From the NCBI GenBank assembly GCA_035545735.1, contig DASZXS010000065.1, forward strand, positions 310,001 to 374,000: 64,000 bases of DNA. Direction: 5' to 3'. Made by a program: the position numbers and the translations under genes. The notes beneath the pieces are model-generated. The model worked only from the letters and a program-made list of their open reading frames with translations, searched no databases and was not told where the DNA came from. Positions 15,406-23,119 of this stretch are shown piece by piece. The first letter of the stretch is position 1; each line of letters begins with the position of its first letter. This DNA comes from JAJYKC01 sp035545735 (lineage in GTDB: Bacteria > Acidobacteriota > Terriglobia > Bryobacterales > Bryobacteraceae).

Positions 15406-16512
15406 TTATCTTTCTCGTTTGTAAAACGGCGAGGAAACGATTGTGGCCCCGGCCGGCTGGTTGCGGATCATGATTTCGATCGGGCTGCCGATCGCAGTCC
15501 GGTCCGAAGGAAGGTAGCAGAGTCCAATGTTCTTGTTCAACGTGGGGGAAGGGCCACCGCTCGTGACCCATCCCGCCGCTTTGCCATCCAGGAAAACCTC
15601 GTACCCATCGCGTGCGATACCGCGGCCGGTCATCACAAAGGCGGCGAGTTTGCGCTTCAGCCCTTCTTGCTTTTGTCTGGCGAGCGCCTCCCGGCCGACG
15701 AAGTCGCCCTTGTCCATCTTTACAATCCACGCCAACCCCGCCTCCCAGGGCGTGATGGATGCGTCGATCTCATGGCCGTAGAGCGCCATTTTCGATTCCA
15801 GGCGCAGCGTGTTCCTCGCCCCGAGGCCGCAGGGCTTGATTCCGGCCTCCCGGCCGGCTTCCATTAATTCATCCCAAAGACGCTCCGCCTCGGAGGGATC
15901 GACGTAGATTTCGAATCCATCCTCGCCGGTGTAGCCGGTGCGGGCAATTCGCGCGGGCGTGCCGGAAACCTCGCCATCCACAAAATGATAGTAGCCAATC
16001 GGGCCAAGGGGGGTGGACGTCATTTTTTGCAGGATCGAGAGCGCTCTCGGACCTTGCACCGCCAACTGCGCGTAGCGGTCGCTCGCGAATTCCACGGTCG
16101 CGTCGAAATGGTTGTGGCCGCGGATGTGCTCGAAATCTTTTTCCTGGTTGGATGCATTGACGCAGAGGAAATAAGACTGGTCCTCCACCTTGTGGACGAG
16201 AATGTCGTCGACGAAGCCGCCATGCTCATAAAGAAGGGCGGAATACTGCGCCTGGCCATTCTTTAGGCTGGCTGCATTATTCGTAGATAAAAAATTGACC
16301 AGCTTGAGCGCTTCCGGGCCGCGAATCTCGATCTCGCCCATATGGCTCACGTCGAACAGGCCGGCGGCGTTCCGGACGGTATTGTGTTCGTCCAGTATTC
16401 CGCTGTACTGAACGGGCATGTCCCAGCCCCCGAAATCGACCATTTTCGCTCCCAGCCTGCGATGCAACGCGTTCAGAGAAGTTTTGCGAAGGCTTCCGGC
16501 GGGCTCGGACAT
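15406..16512 (-). CDS. gcvT: Aminomethyltransferase (glycine cleavage T protein)
   Basis: A 368-residue T protein, first gene of the operon, which releases ammonia and forms 5,10-methylenetetrahydrofolate from the aminomethyl group on GcvH. Signatures are MVDFGGWDMPVQYSGI, AGLFDVSHMGEIEI, QGPRALSILQK, RTGYTGEDGFEIYV, GLGARNTLRLESKMALYGHE and the C-terminal barrel (GWVTSGGPSPTLNKNIGLCY). Length is typical. TAGAAT lies nine bases before the ATG. The 288 bases upstream, up to the divergent lipoprotein gene, show no recognisable glycine riboswitch. Confidence 0.95.
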   Translation of the reverse strand: MSEPAGSLRKTSLNALHRRLGAKMVDFGGWDMPVQYSGILDEHNTVRNAAGLFDVSHMGEIEIRGPEALKLVNFLSTNNAASLKNGQAQYSALLYEHGGFVDDILVHKVEDQSYFLCVNASNQEKDFEHIRGHNHFDATVEFASDRYAQLAVQGPRALSILQKMTSTPLGPIGYYHFVDGEVSGTPARIARTGYTGEDGFEIYVDPSEAERLWDELMEAGREAGIKPCGLGARNTLRLESKMALYGHEIDASITPWEAGLAWIVKMDKGDFVGREALARQKQEGLKRKLAAFVMTGRGIARDGYEVFLDGKAAGWVTSGGPSPTLNKNIGLCYLPSDRTAIGSPIEIMIRNQPAGATIVSSPFYKRER

Positions 16513-16521
16513 GAATTTTTC

Positions 16522-16527
16522 ATTCTA
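16522..16527 (-). promoter_or_regulatory. Putative -10 box of the gcv operon
   Basis: TAGAAT on the minus strand, nine bases before the gcvT ATG. If used, the transcript would have little or no 5' leader, leaving no room for a glycine riboswitch. Confidence 0.45.
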
Positions 16528-16800
16528 CCGCGCCCATGTGAATCCCGGAGATCGCCGTAAGGCAAATAGCAGGGCATTTCAGCAGAATGGGCCGTCCGGA
16601 CTACATTCTCTGCAAGAATGTCCGTCACGCACCTGTCTTGCGTAAATGTTTCAGCATAATCGGGAAGCCGGTTGGGGTGGCGGTAAGTTTTACAGGCAAG
16701 AGGGGCCGAAAAGACTGAAGATACGTGGAGTTAGATTGGCAGACCGTTTGCTCTCCATGATGTCGAAGTTTGCCTTCGGCAACCAAGGAAAGGATCTCAT

Positions 16801-17547
16801 ATGCACATCGCAAAAGCGCCCGCAGTATTAGCCGGAGTGGCGGCTCTATCGTTAGGAAGCTGGGGATGCGCCACCAAGAAGCACGTCCGGGAGGCGATCG
16901 CGCCGGTTCAGAACCAGGTGAACACCGTCCAGAAGGAAACCGCGGACAACAAGCAGGCGATTGGGGATTTGGATCGCCAGATCTCGGTAACGGACGAAAA
17001 GGCCATCGATGCCGGCAAGAGGGCAACCGAAGCTTCCGCCTCTGCCGCCAGGGCGAATGAGGCTGCAAGACAGGCGGGGCAGCGCGCCGATGATGCGAAA
17101 TCGATGGCCCAGCAGACCCAGGCATCCCTGCACGGGTTGATCGATAATCTCGACAACTACAAACTGGTGGATACCAAGAAAGTCTACTTCCGGTTCGGGA
17201 AGAGCGACCTGAGCACGGAGGAACAGGCCACCCTGGACGATGTCATCCGTAATGCCGGGACGACCAAAAATATCGTCATCGAAGTGGAAGGCTACACGGA
17301 TCGGGTTGGCGCCAAGAATTACAACCTGACCCTGAGTGAGAAGCGGGCGGATGCCGTGGTTCGCTATCTGGCGGAGCACCAGGTTCCGCTGCGCCGGATC
17401 CACAAGCTCGGCGTGGGTGAACTGCAGGACGAAGGCCGCCGCGCCAACAAAGAGAACCGGCGGGTCGATGTGCGAGTGTTCGCGCTCGACACGACTACGG
17501 GCGCGTTGCAGTCGTCCAATCAGAACGGGTCCCCGACCGCGCAGTAA
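16801..17547 (+). CDS. OmpA-family lipoprotein with coiled-coil stalk
   Basis: A 248-residue outer-membrane-associated protein. Signal peptide ends near LGSWGC, a plausible lipobox. Residues 25-115 form an Ala/Gln-rich helical stalk with Lpp-like heptads (QNQVNTVQKETADNKQ, ASAARANEAARQAG). The C-terminal OmpA/Pal peptidoglycan-binding domain carries YFRFGKSDLS, VEGYTDRVGAKNYNLTLSEK, RADAVVRYL and the Asp/Arg pair needed for diaminopimelate binding (NKENRRVDVR). It would tie the outer membrane to the cell wall. AAGGAAAGGA lies just upstream of ATG 16801. It converges on a proline-rich lipoprotein gene with a four-base gap. Confidence 0.88.
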   Translation: MHIAKAPAVLAGVAALSLGSWGCATKKHVREAIAPVQNQVNTVQKETADNKQAIGDLDRQISVTDEKAIDAGKRATEASASAARANEAARQAGQRADDAKSMAQQTQASLHGLIDNLDNYKLVDTKKVYFRFGKSDLSTEEQATLDDVIRNAGTTKNIVIEVEGYTDRVGAKNYNLTLSEKRADAVVRYLAEHQVPLRRIHKLGVGELQDEGRRANKENRRVDVRVFALDTTTGALQSSNQNGSPTAQ

Positions 17548-17551
17548 GTTT

Positions 17552-18151
17552 TCAGCGCAAGGTTCGCAACAGATCTCGCGACAACAGTTCCGCGCGTTCA
17601 GACAGGCTGCGGGCGGCCTCCAAATCGGAGGCCTTCGCGGCCTGTGCCTGTTCCAGGAACACCGCGATCTGGCCGGCGGTGTCCTGTTGGCCTGGATTTA
17701 ACCGGTGCCGGGAGATCATTGACAGATTCCGCCGCACGCGCGAGATATTCTCCTCCACCTGCTTTGTCAATTCCTGTTTTTGCTCGGGTGTAAACATGGA
17801 GCCAAGCCGCATCGTCTGTGCGGGTGCGGGCGGGGAAGGCGTCTCCTGCAAAGCACCGGACGCCGGCTGCGAAGGTGCTCGCCGCCTGGGCCTGTGGCTT
17901 GGGGAATCGGGAGGTTCGAGCGGCGTAGTCAGGGCTTCGAGGATCTCTCCGGGGAATGGCTCGCCCGCGGGGCTTGGCGCAAGCTGCGGGGGGGACGGCA
18001 GAACGGGCATCGCGTGCAGGGGAGCGGGCCGGGGGGCCGGGGGCAATTGAAATACGCGCACGGGCTTGTGGCGCACGCAGGAAGCCAAAGAGAGCCAACC
18101 AGCGGAGAGCAGGGTGGTAAGCACGAAAACCGGTAGCCTCGAGGTCTGCAT
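17552..18151 (-). CDS. Proline-rich lipoprotein, last gene of the kinase operon
   Basis: A 199-residue putative lipoprotein of unknown function. The signal peptide ends in LASC, lipid Cys at residue 25. About 90 residues of proline-rich, disordered sequence follow, then a helical C-terminal domain (EQKQELTKQVEENISRVRRN, GQIAVFLEQAQAAKASDLE) that looks like two long amphipathic helices. It starts three bases after the stop of the sensor kinase, so it is co-transcribed with the two-component pair. A role as a periplasmic accessory to the kinase is possible but only inferred from that position. Confidence 0.7.
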   Translation of the reverse strand: MQTSRLPVFVLTTLLSAGWLSLASCVRHKPVRVFQLPPAPRPAPLHAMPVLPSPPQLAPSPAGEPFPGEILEALTTPLEPPDSPSHRPRRRAPSQPASGALQETPSPPAPAQTMRLGSMFTPEQKQELTKQVEENISRVRRNLSMISRHRLNPGQQDTAGQIAVFLEQAQAAKASDLEAARSLSERAELLSRDLLRTLR

Positions 18152-18154
18152 CAG

Positions 18155-20017
18155 TTACTCAAGAGTAGCGCCTGACGAAGGCCTCTGCGGAGCGGCGGGG
18201 AACTGGATCCGGAACGTGGCTCCATGTCCCGGTTCGCTGCTAACGTCGATTGAGCCGCCCTGGAGTTGCACGAGGCGAAAAGTCATCGCCAGGCCTATAC
18301 CCGATCCCTTCTCCTTGGTTGTAAAGTACAGGTTGAAAATCTTTTGCTGAATTTCGGCGGGGATTCCGGGGCCATTGTCGGACACCTCCACCTCGCAGCG
18401 ATTCCCGTTCCGGGAGCCGCGCACCGACAGCGCTCCACCGTTCCCTGCCGCCTCCAAACCATTCACCATGACATTTAAAATGCCCTGACGCAACAGCTCG
18501 GGGTCGCCGCGCACCCAAAGCTTTTCGTCCAGTTTGGTTTCGATTCGGGCGTTCTTCGCGGCGGCTTGCGGCTCAAGAAACCGTGCCACTCCTGCCGCCA
18601 ATTCGGCGAGGTCGAATTCCTGGACCTGAATTTCCACCGGCCGGTTGAAGTCCAGGAAGGTTTTCACAACCCGGTTCAGCCGCTGGATTTCCCGCGCGAT
18701 CACGCCAATCTCCGGTTGAGAGCCGTCGAGCTTGGTCTTGAGCACCTCCAGGTGCAGCGCGATTGCATTCAGAGGATTCTTGATTTCGTGAGCTACTCCT
18801 CCGGTGAGCCGCGTGATGGCGGTCAGCCGGGAGGCGAGGTCAAGGTGTTGCTCCAGTTGATCCTGGCTCTCCGCATCGCGAATCCGGAGCAGGATTCCGG
18901 CGCCCGCGGCCGAGGAATTTTCGATCGGTTCCACGTTCACCAGGATCCGCGGCGCCGGAGCGCCTTCCCGTTCGAGCAAGCGATCCTGCACCGTATGCCG
19001 TGTTTCCAGGGATTCGCGAATGACCTTGCCCAGCGCCGTGGAAGCCGGAAAGAGTTTATCCAGTGAAGATCCGAGCATGTCTTTGGGCTTGCAACCGAAG
19101 ATCTGTTCCACAGTCTGGCTCGCCACGGTCAGTGTGCCCTGCGCATCAAACAAAAGTACAGTCTCTCCCAGCCCTTCCATCAGCCGGTCGATATTGCCGC
19201 GCATCGTGAGCGCGTCCTCCCGCGCTCCACGGATTTGCTGGCCCAGTAGATTCAGCTTGGACTGAACTGCCGCAAACTCCCGGGATTCTTTTTTCTCCAG
19301 CGAACCGGCTTGCGAAAATTCTCCGGCGCGGATCAAGTCGATTTTCCTGCTGACCCGTTCGAGTGGGCGCAGGACAAGATTAGGCAGCCAAAAGGCGAGA
19401 AACATCGACACGGCCAGCGCGCCGGCGAACGCGTACCCGAGGTTGACAAAAGCCGGCCGCAGCGCGTGGCGCAGAAAGATGGAGTCGATGACGACGGCGA
19501 TGGTGAAGATAGGCTGAGGCTGATTCGGTACTCCAAGCGGCAACACAAACGCGAATCCCTTCCGGAGGTGGAAGAGTTCCGCCAACCCTTCATCCCAGAC
19601 ATTCCCTTGGACGACATCCATCTCGGCGGTGGAAGGCGCTTTGCTCCCGACCGTGGATGGGTCGGAGGCCGCGAGGATGATCCCGTCCTCCCCGGCGATC
19701 GCGACGTTACCGACGGTATAGGCGCTCGCGCGCGTCCGCTGCAGCATGCTCGCGATCGCTGTGTCGGTTTTGACGATATTCTTCCAGGCGGCCTTGTATT
19801 CCTCCAGCGAGGCTGGCTGCACCGGCTGTTCCCGCAGCACTTGATCGAAACGGTCGAGGACGTAGCCTTTCACTTCATCGGCGATCAACTGGGTGCGGTC
19901 GGAAGTATTTTGGAGGGCGGCGTGCGCGAAATCGAGGAGATAGAGAACCGAGATGGCGATGACGATCAGGGCCGCCAGCGTTACGATTGCAATCCGTAGG
20001 CGAGTTCGCAGCGACAT
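18155..20017 (-). CDS. Membrane-bound sensor histidine kinase with PAS domain
   Basis: A 620-residue kinase pairing with the downstream-acting NtrC-type regulator encoded just upstream. Order of parts: transmembrane helix (about 7-30), extracytoplasmic sensor domain of about 150 residues, second helix (LGYAFAGALAVSMFLAFWL), HAMP linker, a PAS domain (about 280-390, GLGETVLLFDAQGTLTVAS), HisKA with the phospho-acceptor in GGVAHEIKNPLNAI (about residue 405), and HATPase with NVMVNGLEA (N box), SDNGPGIP (G1) and GSGIGLAM (G2). The H-box and kinase core are of the NtrB type. The gene begins 31 bases after the regulator stop. Confidence 0.92.
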   Translation of the reverse strand: MSLRTRLRIAIVTLAALIVIAISVLYLLDFAHAALQNTSDRTQLIADEVKGYVLDRFDQVLREQPVQPASLEEYKAAWKNIVKTDTAIASMLQRTRASAYTVGNVAIAGEDGIILAASDPSTVGSKAPSTAEMDVVQGNVWDEGLAELFHLRKGFAFVLPLGVPNQPQPIFTIAVVIDSIFLRHALRPAFVNLGYAFAGALAVSMFLAFWLPNLVLRPLERVSRKIDLIRAGEFSQAGSLEKKESREFAAVQSKLNLLGQQIRGAREDALTMRGNIDRLMEGLGETVLLFDAQGTLTVASQTVEQIFGCKPKDMLGSSLDKLFPASTALGKVIRESLETRHTVQDRLLEREGAPAPRILVNVEPIENSSAAGAGILLRIRDAESQDQLEQHLDLASRLTAITRLTGGVAHEIKNPLNAIALHLEVLKTKLDGSQPEIGVIAREIQRLNRVVKTFLDFNRPVEIQVQEFDLAELAAGVARFLEPQAAAKNARIETKLDEKLWVRGDPELLRQGILNVMVNGLEAAGNGGALSVRGSRNGNRCEVEVSDNGPGIPAEIQQKIFNLYFTTKEKGSGIGLAMTFRLVQLQGGSIDVSSEPGHGATFRIQFPAAPQRPSSGATLE

Positions 20018-20048
20018 GGTTCGCCCGGGCGATTCATTGGTGGCGCGG

Positions 20049-21458
20049 CTACGCGCCCGCTCCGGCCTCCGATGCGCCGTACTCCTTCAACTTGGTAAAC
20101 CGTGTTTTCAGGCTCACACCGAGGATCTCCGCGGCACGCGTTTTGTTGTTCTTGGTGTGCCGAAGGGTCGCTTCGATCAGTGCCCGCTCTCCCTCGTCCA
20201 CCGTGGATCCGATCGGAAGATAGATGCCGTCCGCGGTGCTCGCCTGGGCCCGCGCCGCAGGTAAGGAGAAGCCCCCGAAGCTGGGAGGAAGATGGCTTCG
20301 CTGGATGACGCCCTCACCGGCGAGGATCGCCGCCCGCTCCAGCACATTCCGCAGTTCGCGAACATTGCCGGGCCAGTTGTAACGCTCGAAGTCCGACCAA
20401 ACGTCCTTGGCGATATCGGTAACCCGGGTGGCATGCTTCCGGTTGAGAACGCCGATCAGGGTTTCGCAGAGAACTCCCAAATCGGCGATGCGCTCGCGAA
20501 GGGCCGGCAGCCGGATCTGGAAAACATTCAGCCGGTAGTAGAGGTCTTCGCGCAGCCTGCCTTCCTTAATCGCCGTTTCCAGATTGCGATTGGTGGCGGC
20601 GATGACACGGACATCCACTTCGATTTCATTCTTCCCTCCGAGGCGGCGCACACGGGAATCTTCCAGCACGCGCAGCAGCTTCGCCTGCGTCCCGATAGGC
20701 ATCTCCGCCAGTTCGTCCAGCAGCAGGGTTCCCTGGTTCGCGAGTTCAAAGCAGCCCGCCCGCCGTTCCAGAGCACCGGTGAACGCGCCTTTCTCATGGC
20801 CGAACAGCTCACTCTCGATCAACGACTCTGGCAGCGCCGCGCAGTTAATCGCCACGAAGGGACCCGAGGACCGCGGGCTGAGTTGATGGATCGCCCGGGC
20901 AACCAGTTCTTTGCCCGTCCCACTTTCCCCATTCACGAATACGGCGGCTTTCGAGGGCGACACCTGGCGGAGCAGGGAGAAGACTTCCTGCATGGCGGGG
21001 CAAACGCCGACCAGGTCGCCCAGCGAGCCTTTGTACTGCAGCTCGCGCTGCATGCGCTCCGCGTCCAGCCGCAGGCGGCTTTGCGAGGCCGCCCGCGCCA
21101 GCAGAATCTTGAGTGGGCCGGGTTCCACGGGCTTCTCCAGAAACCAAAAGGCCCCCAACCCGTGGACGGTTTCGAGAGCGGTTTCCATGTTCCCGTATGC
21201 GGTGAGCATAATCACCGGCGGCGCGGGTTGCGGCAGCCTCCGCAGGAGCTCCATGCCGTCCATGCGCGGCATCATCAGGTCCGTGATCACGACGTCATGC
21301 GCGGTCTCGGCGAGCTTTTCGAGTGCGTCCTGGCCATCGGCCGCGGTTTCCACCTGATATCCCCAGGCGCGAACCATCGCGGCGAGCCCGAACCGCTGGC
21401 TCTCCTCATCATCGACGACCATCACCGAAGAAGCCGCTATTTGCGCTTGCGTCGCCAT
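20049..21458 (-). CDS. NtrC-family sigma-54-dependent response regulator
   Basis: A 469-residue activator of sigma-54 promoters. Receiver domain: acidic DDEES, phospho-acceptor Asp in DVVITDLMMPRMDG, and conserved TAYG and KP (LEKPVEPG). AAA+ domain: Walker A GESGTGKE, sigma-54 contact loop GAFTGA, Walker B GTLLLDELAEMP, and arginine-finger region. The C-terminal Fis-type helix-turn-helix reads AAEILGVSLKTRFTKLKEY. All elements needed for phosphorylation-dependent activation are present. The kinase and a lipoprotein gene follow on the same strand. TACAAT nine bases before the ATG and lack of a Shine-Dalgarno suggest a leaderless message. Target genes are unknown. Confidence 0.93.
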   Translation of the reverse strand: MATQAQIAASSVMVVDDEESQRFGLAAMVRAWGYQVETAADGQDALEKLAETAHDVVITDLMMPRMDGMELLRRLPQPAPPVIMLTAYGNMETALETVHGLGAFWFLEKPVEPGPLKILLARAASQSRLRLDAERMQRELQYKGSLGDLVGVCPAMQEVFSLLRQVSPSKAAVFVNGESGTGKELVARAIHQLSPRSSGPFVAINCAALPESLIESELFGHEKGAFTGALERRAGCFELANQGTLLLDELAEMPIGTQAKLLRVLEDSRVRRLGGKNEIEVDVRVIAATNRNLETAIKEGRLREDLYYRLNVFQIRLPALRERIADLGVLCETLIGVLNRKHATRVTDIAKDVWSDFERYNWPGNVRELRNVLERAAILAGEGVIQRSHLPPSFGGFSLPAARAQASTADGIYLPIGSTVDEGERALIEATLRHTKNNKTRAAEILGVSLKTRFTKLKEYGASEAGAGA

Positions 21459-21467
21459 TTCGAATCA

Positions 21468-21473
21468 ATTGTA
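21468..21473 (-). promoter_or_regulatory. Putative -10 box of the response regulator gene
   Basis: TACAAT on the minus strand, nine bases upstream of the regulator's ATG; no ribosome-binding site between them. Confidence 0.45.
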
Positions 21474-21492
21474 GCCTGAGCCGCCAGCGCGC

Positions 21493-22476
21493 TCAGGAGT
21501 GCCCTAACGTGGGATGCGGCCGGTATGGCTCGTTTAGCGCTTTCAGTTCTTCGGCGTCGAGACGCAGGTCAACCGCCTCCGCGGCGTCCTCCAGGTGCGT
21601 CATCTTGCTCGCCCCGACGATCGGCGAGGTTATCCCAGGCTGATGAAGCACCCAGGCGAGCGCCATGCGGGCGTTCGAAACGCCGCGTTTTGCGGCGGCT
21701 TGCGAGAGGGCCTTCACCACCTCGAAGTCGGAGTCCTGGTAGTACATCCCGTGCGCGTATTCGTCGGTACGGGCGCGCAGCGTCTCGCCATAGTTCTCTT
21801 TCGTCCGGTTGCCGGCAAGAAATCCGCGGGCGAGCGGGCTCCAGGGAATCAACCCGATTCCTTCCGAGCGGCACAGAGGGATCATCTCCCGCTCTTCCTC
21901 ACGGTAAATGAGGTTGTAGTGATTCTGCATGGCGACGAATCGCGTCAGTCCCCGGCGTTCCGAGACGCCAAGCATTTTCGCGAACTGCCAGGCGAACATC
22001 GACGAGGCGCCCAGGTACAGAGCCTTCCCGGCCCGGACAACGTCGTTCAGCGCATCGAGGGTTTCTTCGATGGGAGTTGAATAATCAAAGCGATGGATCT
22101 GATAAAGATCCACATAATCGGTCCCCAGGCGGCGCAGGCTCGCATCAATCGAATGCAGGATGTGTTTTCGCGAGAGGCCGCGGCCGTTGGGGTCGTCGTT
22201 CATCGGATTGAAGACCTTGGTGGCAATCACCAGTTTGTCGCGGGAAGGTCCGAAATCCTTCAGCGCCCGCCCGAGGACTTCCTCGCTCATTCCGGTGGAA
22301 TACATGTCCGCGGTGTCGAAGAAGTTGATGCCCAATTCGAGAGCGCGGCGGATAAATGGCCGGCTCTCTTCCTCGTCCAACACCCACTCCCGCCATTTTT
22401 TGGACCCGTAGGTCATCGCGCCCAGGCAGATTCGCGATACCTGCAGGCCGGTTTCACCCAGATTCACATACTTCAT
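21493..22476 (-). CDS. Aldo/keto reductase
   Basis: A 327-residue NADPH-dependent oxidoreductase of the YakC/Tas-like aldo/keto reductase group, (alpha/beta)8 barrel. Catalytic residues are readable: Asp and Tyr in FFDTADMYSTGMSEE, Lys in LVIATKV and His in DLYQIHRFD. The C-terminal cofactor segment reads SPIVGASKMTHLEDA. The length is normal. The physiological carbonyl substrate cannot be inferred. It lies 34 bases upstream of the response regulator start on the same strand but has its own close -10-like box, so it may be a separate unit. Confidence 0.92.
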   Translation of the reverse strand: MKYVNLGETGLQVSRICLGAMTYGSKKWREWVLDEEESRPFIRRALELGINFFDTADMYSTGMSEEVLGRALKDFGPSRDKLVIATKVFNPMNDDPNGRGLSRKHILHSIDASLRRLGTDYVDLYQIHRFDYSTPIEETLDALNDVVRAGKALYLGASSMFAWQFAKMLGVSERRGLTRFVAMQNHYNLIYREEEREMIPLCRSEGIGLIPWSPLARGFLAGNRTKENYGETLRARTDEYAHGMYYQDSDFEVVKALSQAAAKRGVSNARMALAWVLHQPGITSPIVGASKMTHLEDAAEAVDLRLDAEELKALNEPYRPHPTLGHS

Positions 22477-22482
22477 GAGGAC

Positions 22483-22488
22483 AATGTA
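22483..22488 (-). promoter_or_regulatory. Putative -10 box of the aldo/keto reductase gene
   Basis: TACATT on the minus strand, six bases before the ATG. Confidence 0.45.
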
Positions 22489-22531
22489 TCAAGAGGTCCG
22501 GGTAGAGGATTCGGGCAGGCAACCGGGACGT

Positions 22532-23044
22532 TCAGGATTTCTTCCTGCGATTGGCAACCGCCTCGGACCACATTTCCTGAATGGTGATTTCGAGCTTGAA
22601 CCCGCCCGGATCCTGCGTAGCGGGCTTGACGAGGATCGCGCCCCTGGTGGGGCCGATCTCGTAGCCGACCTGAAAGCCCTGGGGTTCTTCCTGGTGCTGG
22701 CGGATGATTTTCCCTCCGTCTCGCTTGATCTGCTCCTCGGCGTCGTGCTCCAGTGCCGCGAACACGGCGTCGCGCCGGGCCGGTTCGACAGAGATATCCG
22801 GATGAAAGATGACACGGTGCGACGCAAAACCCCAGTTTCCGGTGGACTCGACGTCCCGGGTGATCTTGAGCGGCGCGCCGGCATCGCGGAAGTTGTTTAG
22901 CACCGGGGCGGGATCGTAGTGCTTCAGGAAAACGCTTTGCGACTCGGGCGTGGGCGCGACCGTCATCGATTTTTCGAGGATGAAAAGCACCGCGAAGGAA
23001 GCGATCAGAATCAGCCCCAGCGCGAGGCGCGATCGAAAGGACAT
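22532..23044 (-). CDS. Hypothetical single-anchor membrane protein
   Basis: A 170-residue protein with one N-terminal hydrophobic helix (LALGLILIASFAVLFIL) and a soluble domain outside the membrane or behind a signal anchor. The domain has mixed alpha/beta composition (HRVIFHPDIS, GFQVGYEIGPTRGAILVK, GGFKLEITIQEMW). No catalytic motif is recognisable and I cannot name a family. It is divergent from the PLP decarboxylase gene, with 75 bases between the two starts, each with a close -10-like box. Confidence 0.65.
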   Translation of the reverse strand: MSFRSRLALGLILIASFAVLFILEKSMTVAPTPESQSVFLKHYDPAPVLNNFRDAGAPLKITRDVESTGNWGFASHRVIFHPDISVEPARRDAVFAALEHDAEEQIKRDGGKIIRQHQEEPQGFQVGYEIGPTRGAILVKPATQDPGGFKLEITIQEMWSEAVANRRKKS

Positions 23045-23051
23045 AAGTTTG

Positions 23052-23057
23052 ATGCTA
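23052..23057 (-). promoter_or_regulatory. Putative -10 box of the membrane-anchor gene
   Basis: TAGCAT on the minus strand, seven bases before the ATG at 23044. Confidence 0.4.
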
Positions 23058-23107
23058 ACAAGCGCGCCGGGAACTCATGCGGAAGCAGTTCTTACGCTCG
23101 CCCTTCC

Positions 23108-23113
23108 TATACT
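23108..23113 (+). promoter_or_regulatory. Putative -10 box of the decarboxylase gene
   Basis: TATACT, ending six bases before ATG 23120, with no Shine-Dalgarno. Confidence 0.5.
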
Positions 23114-23119
23114 CAAAGA

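Noticed and set aside
16513..16800. Glycine riboswitch upstream of gcvT
   Set aside because: No tandem aptamer core or CCGAAGG-type element found by eye on the minus strand, and a close -10 box leaves no leader. A covariance search would settle it.
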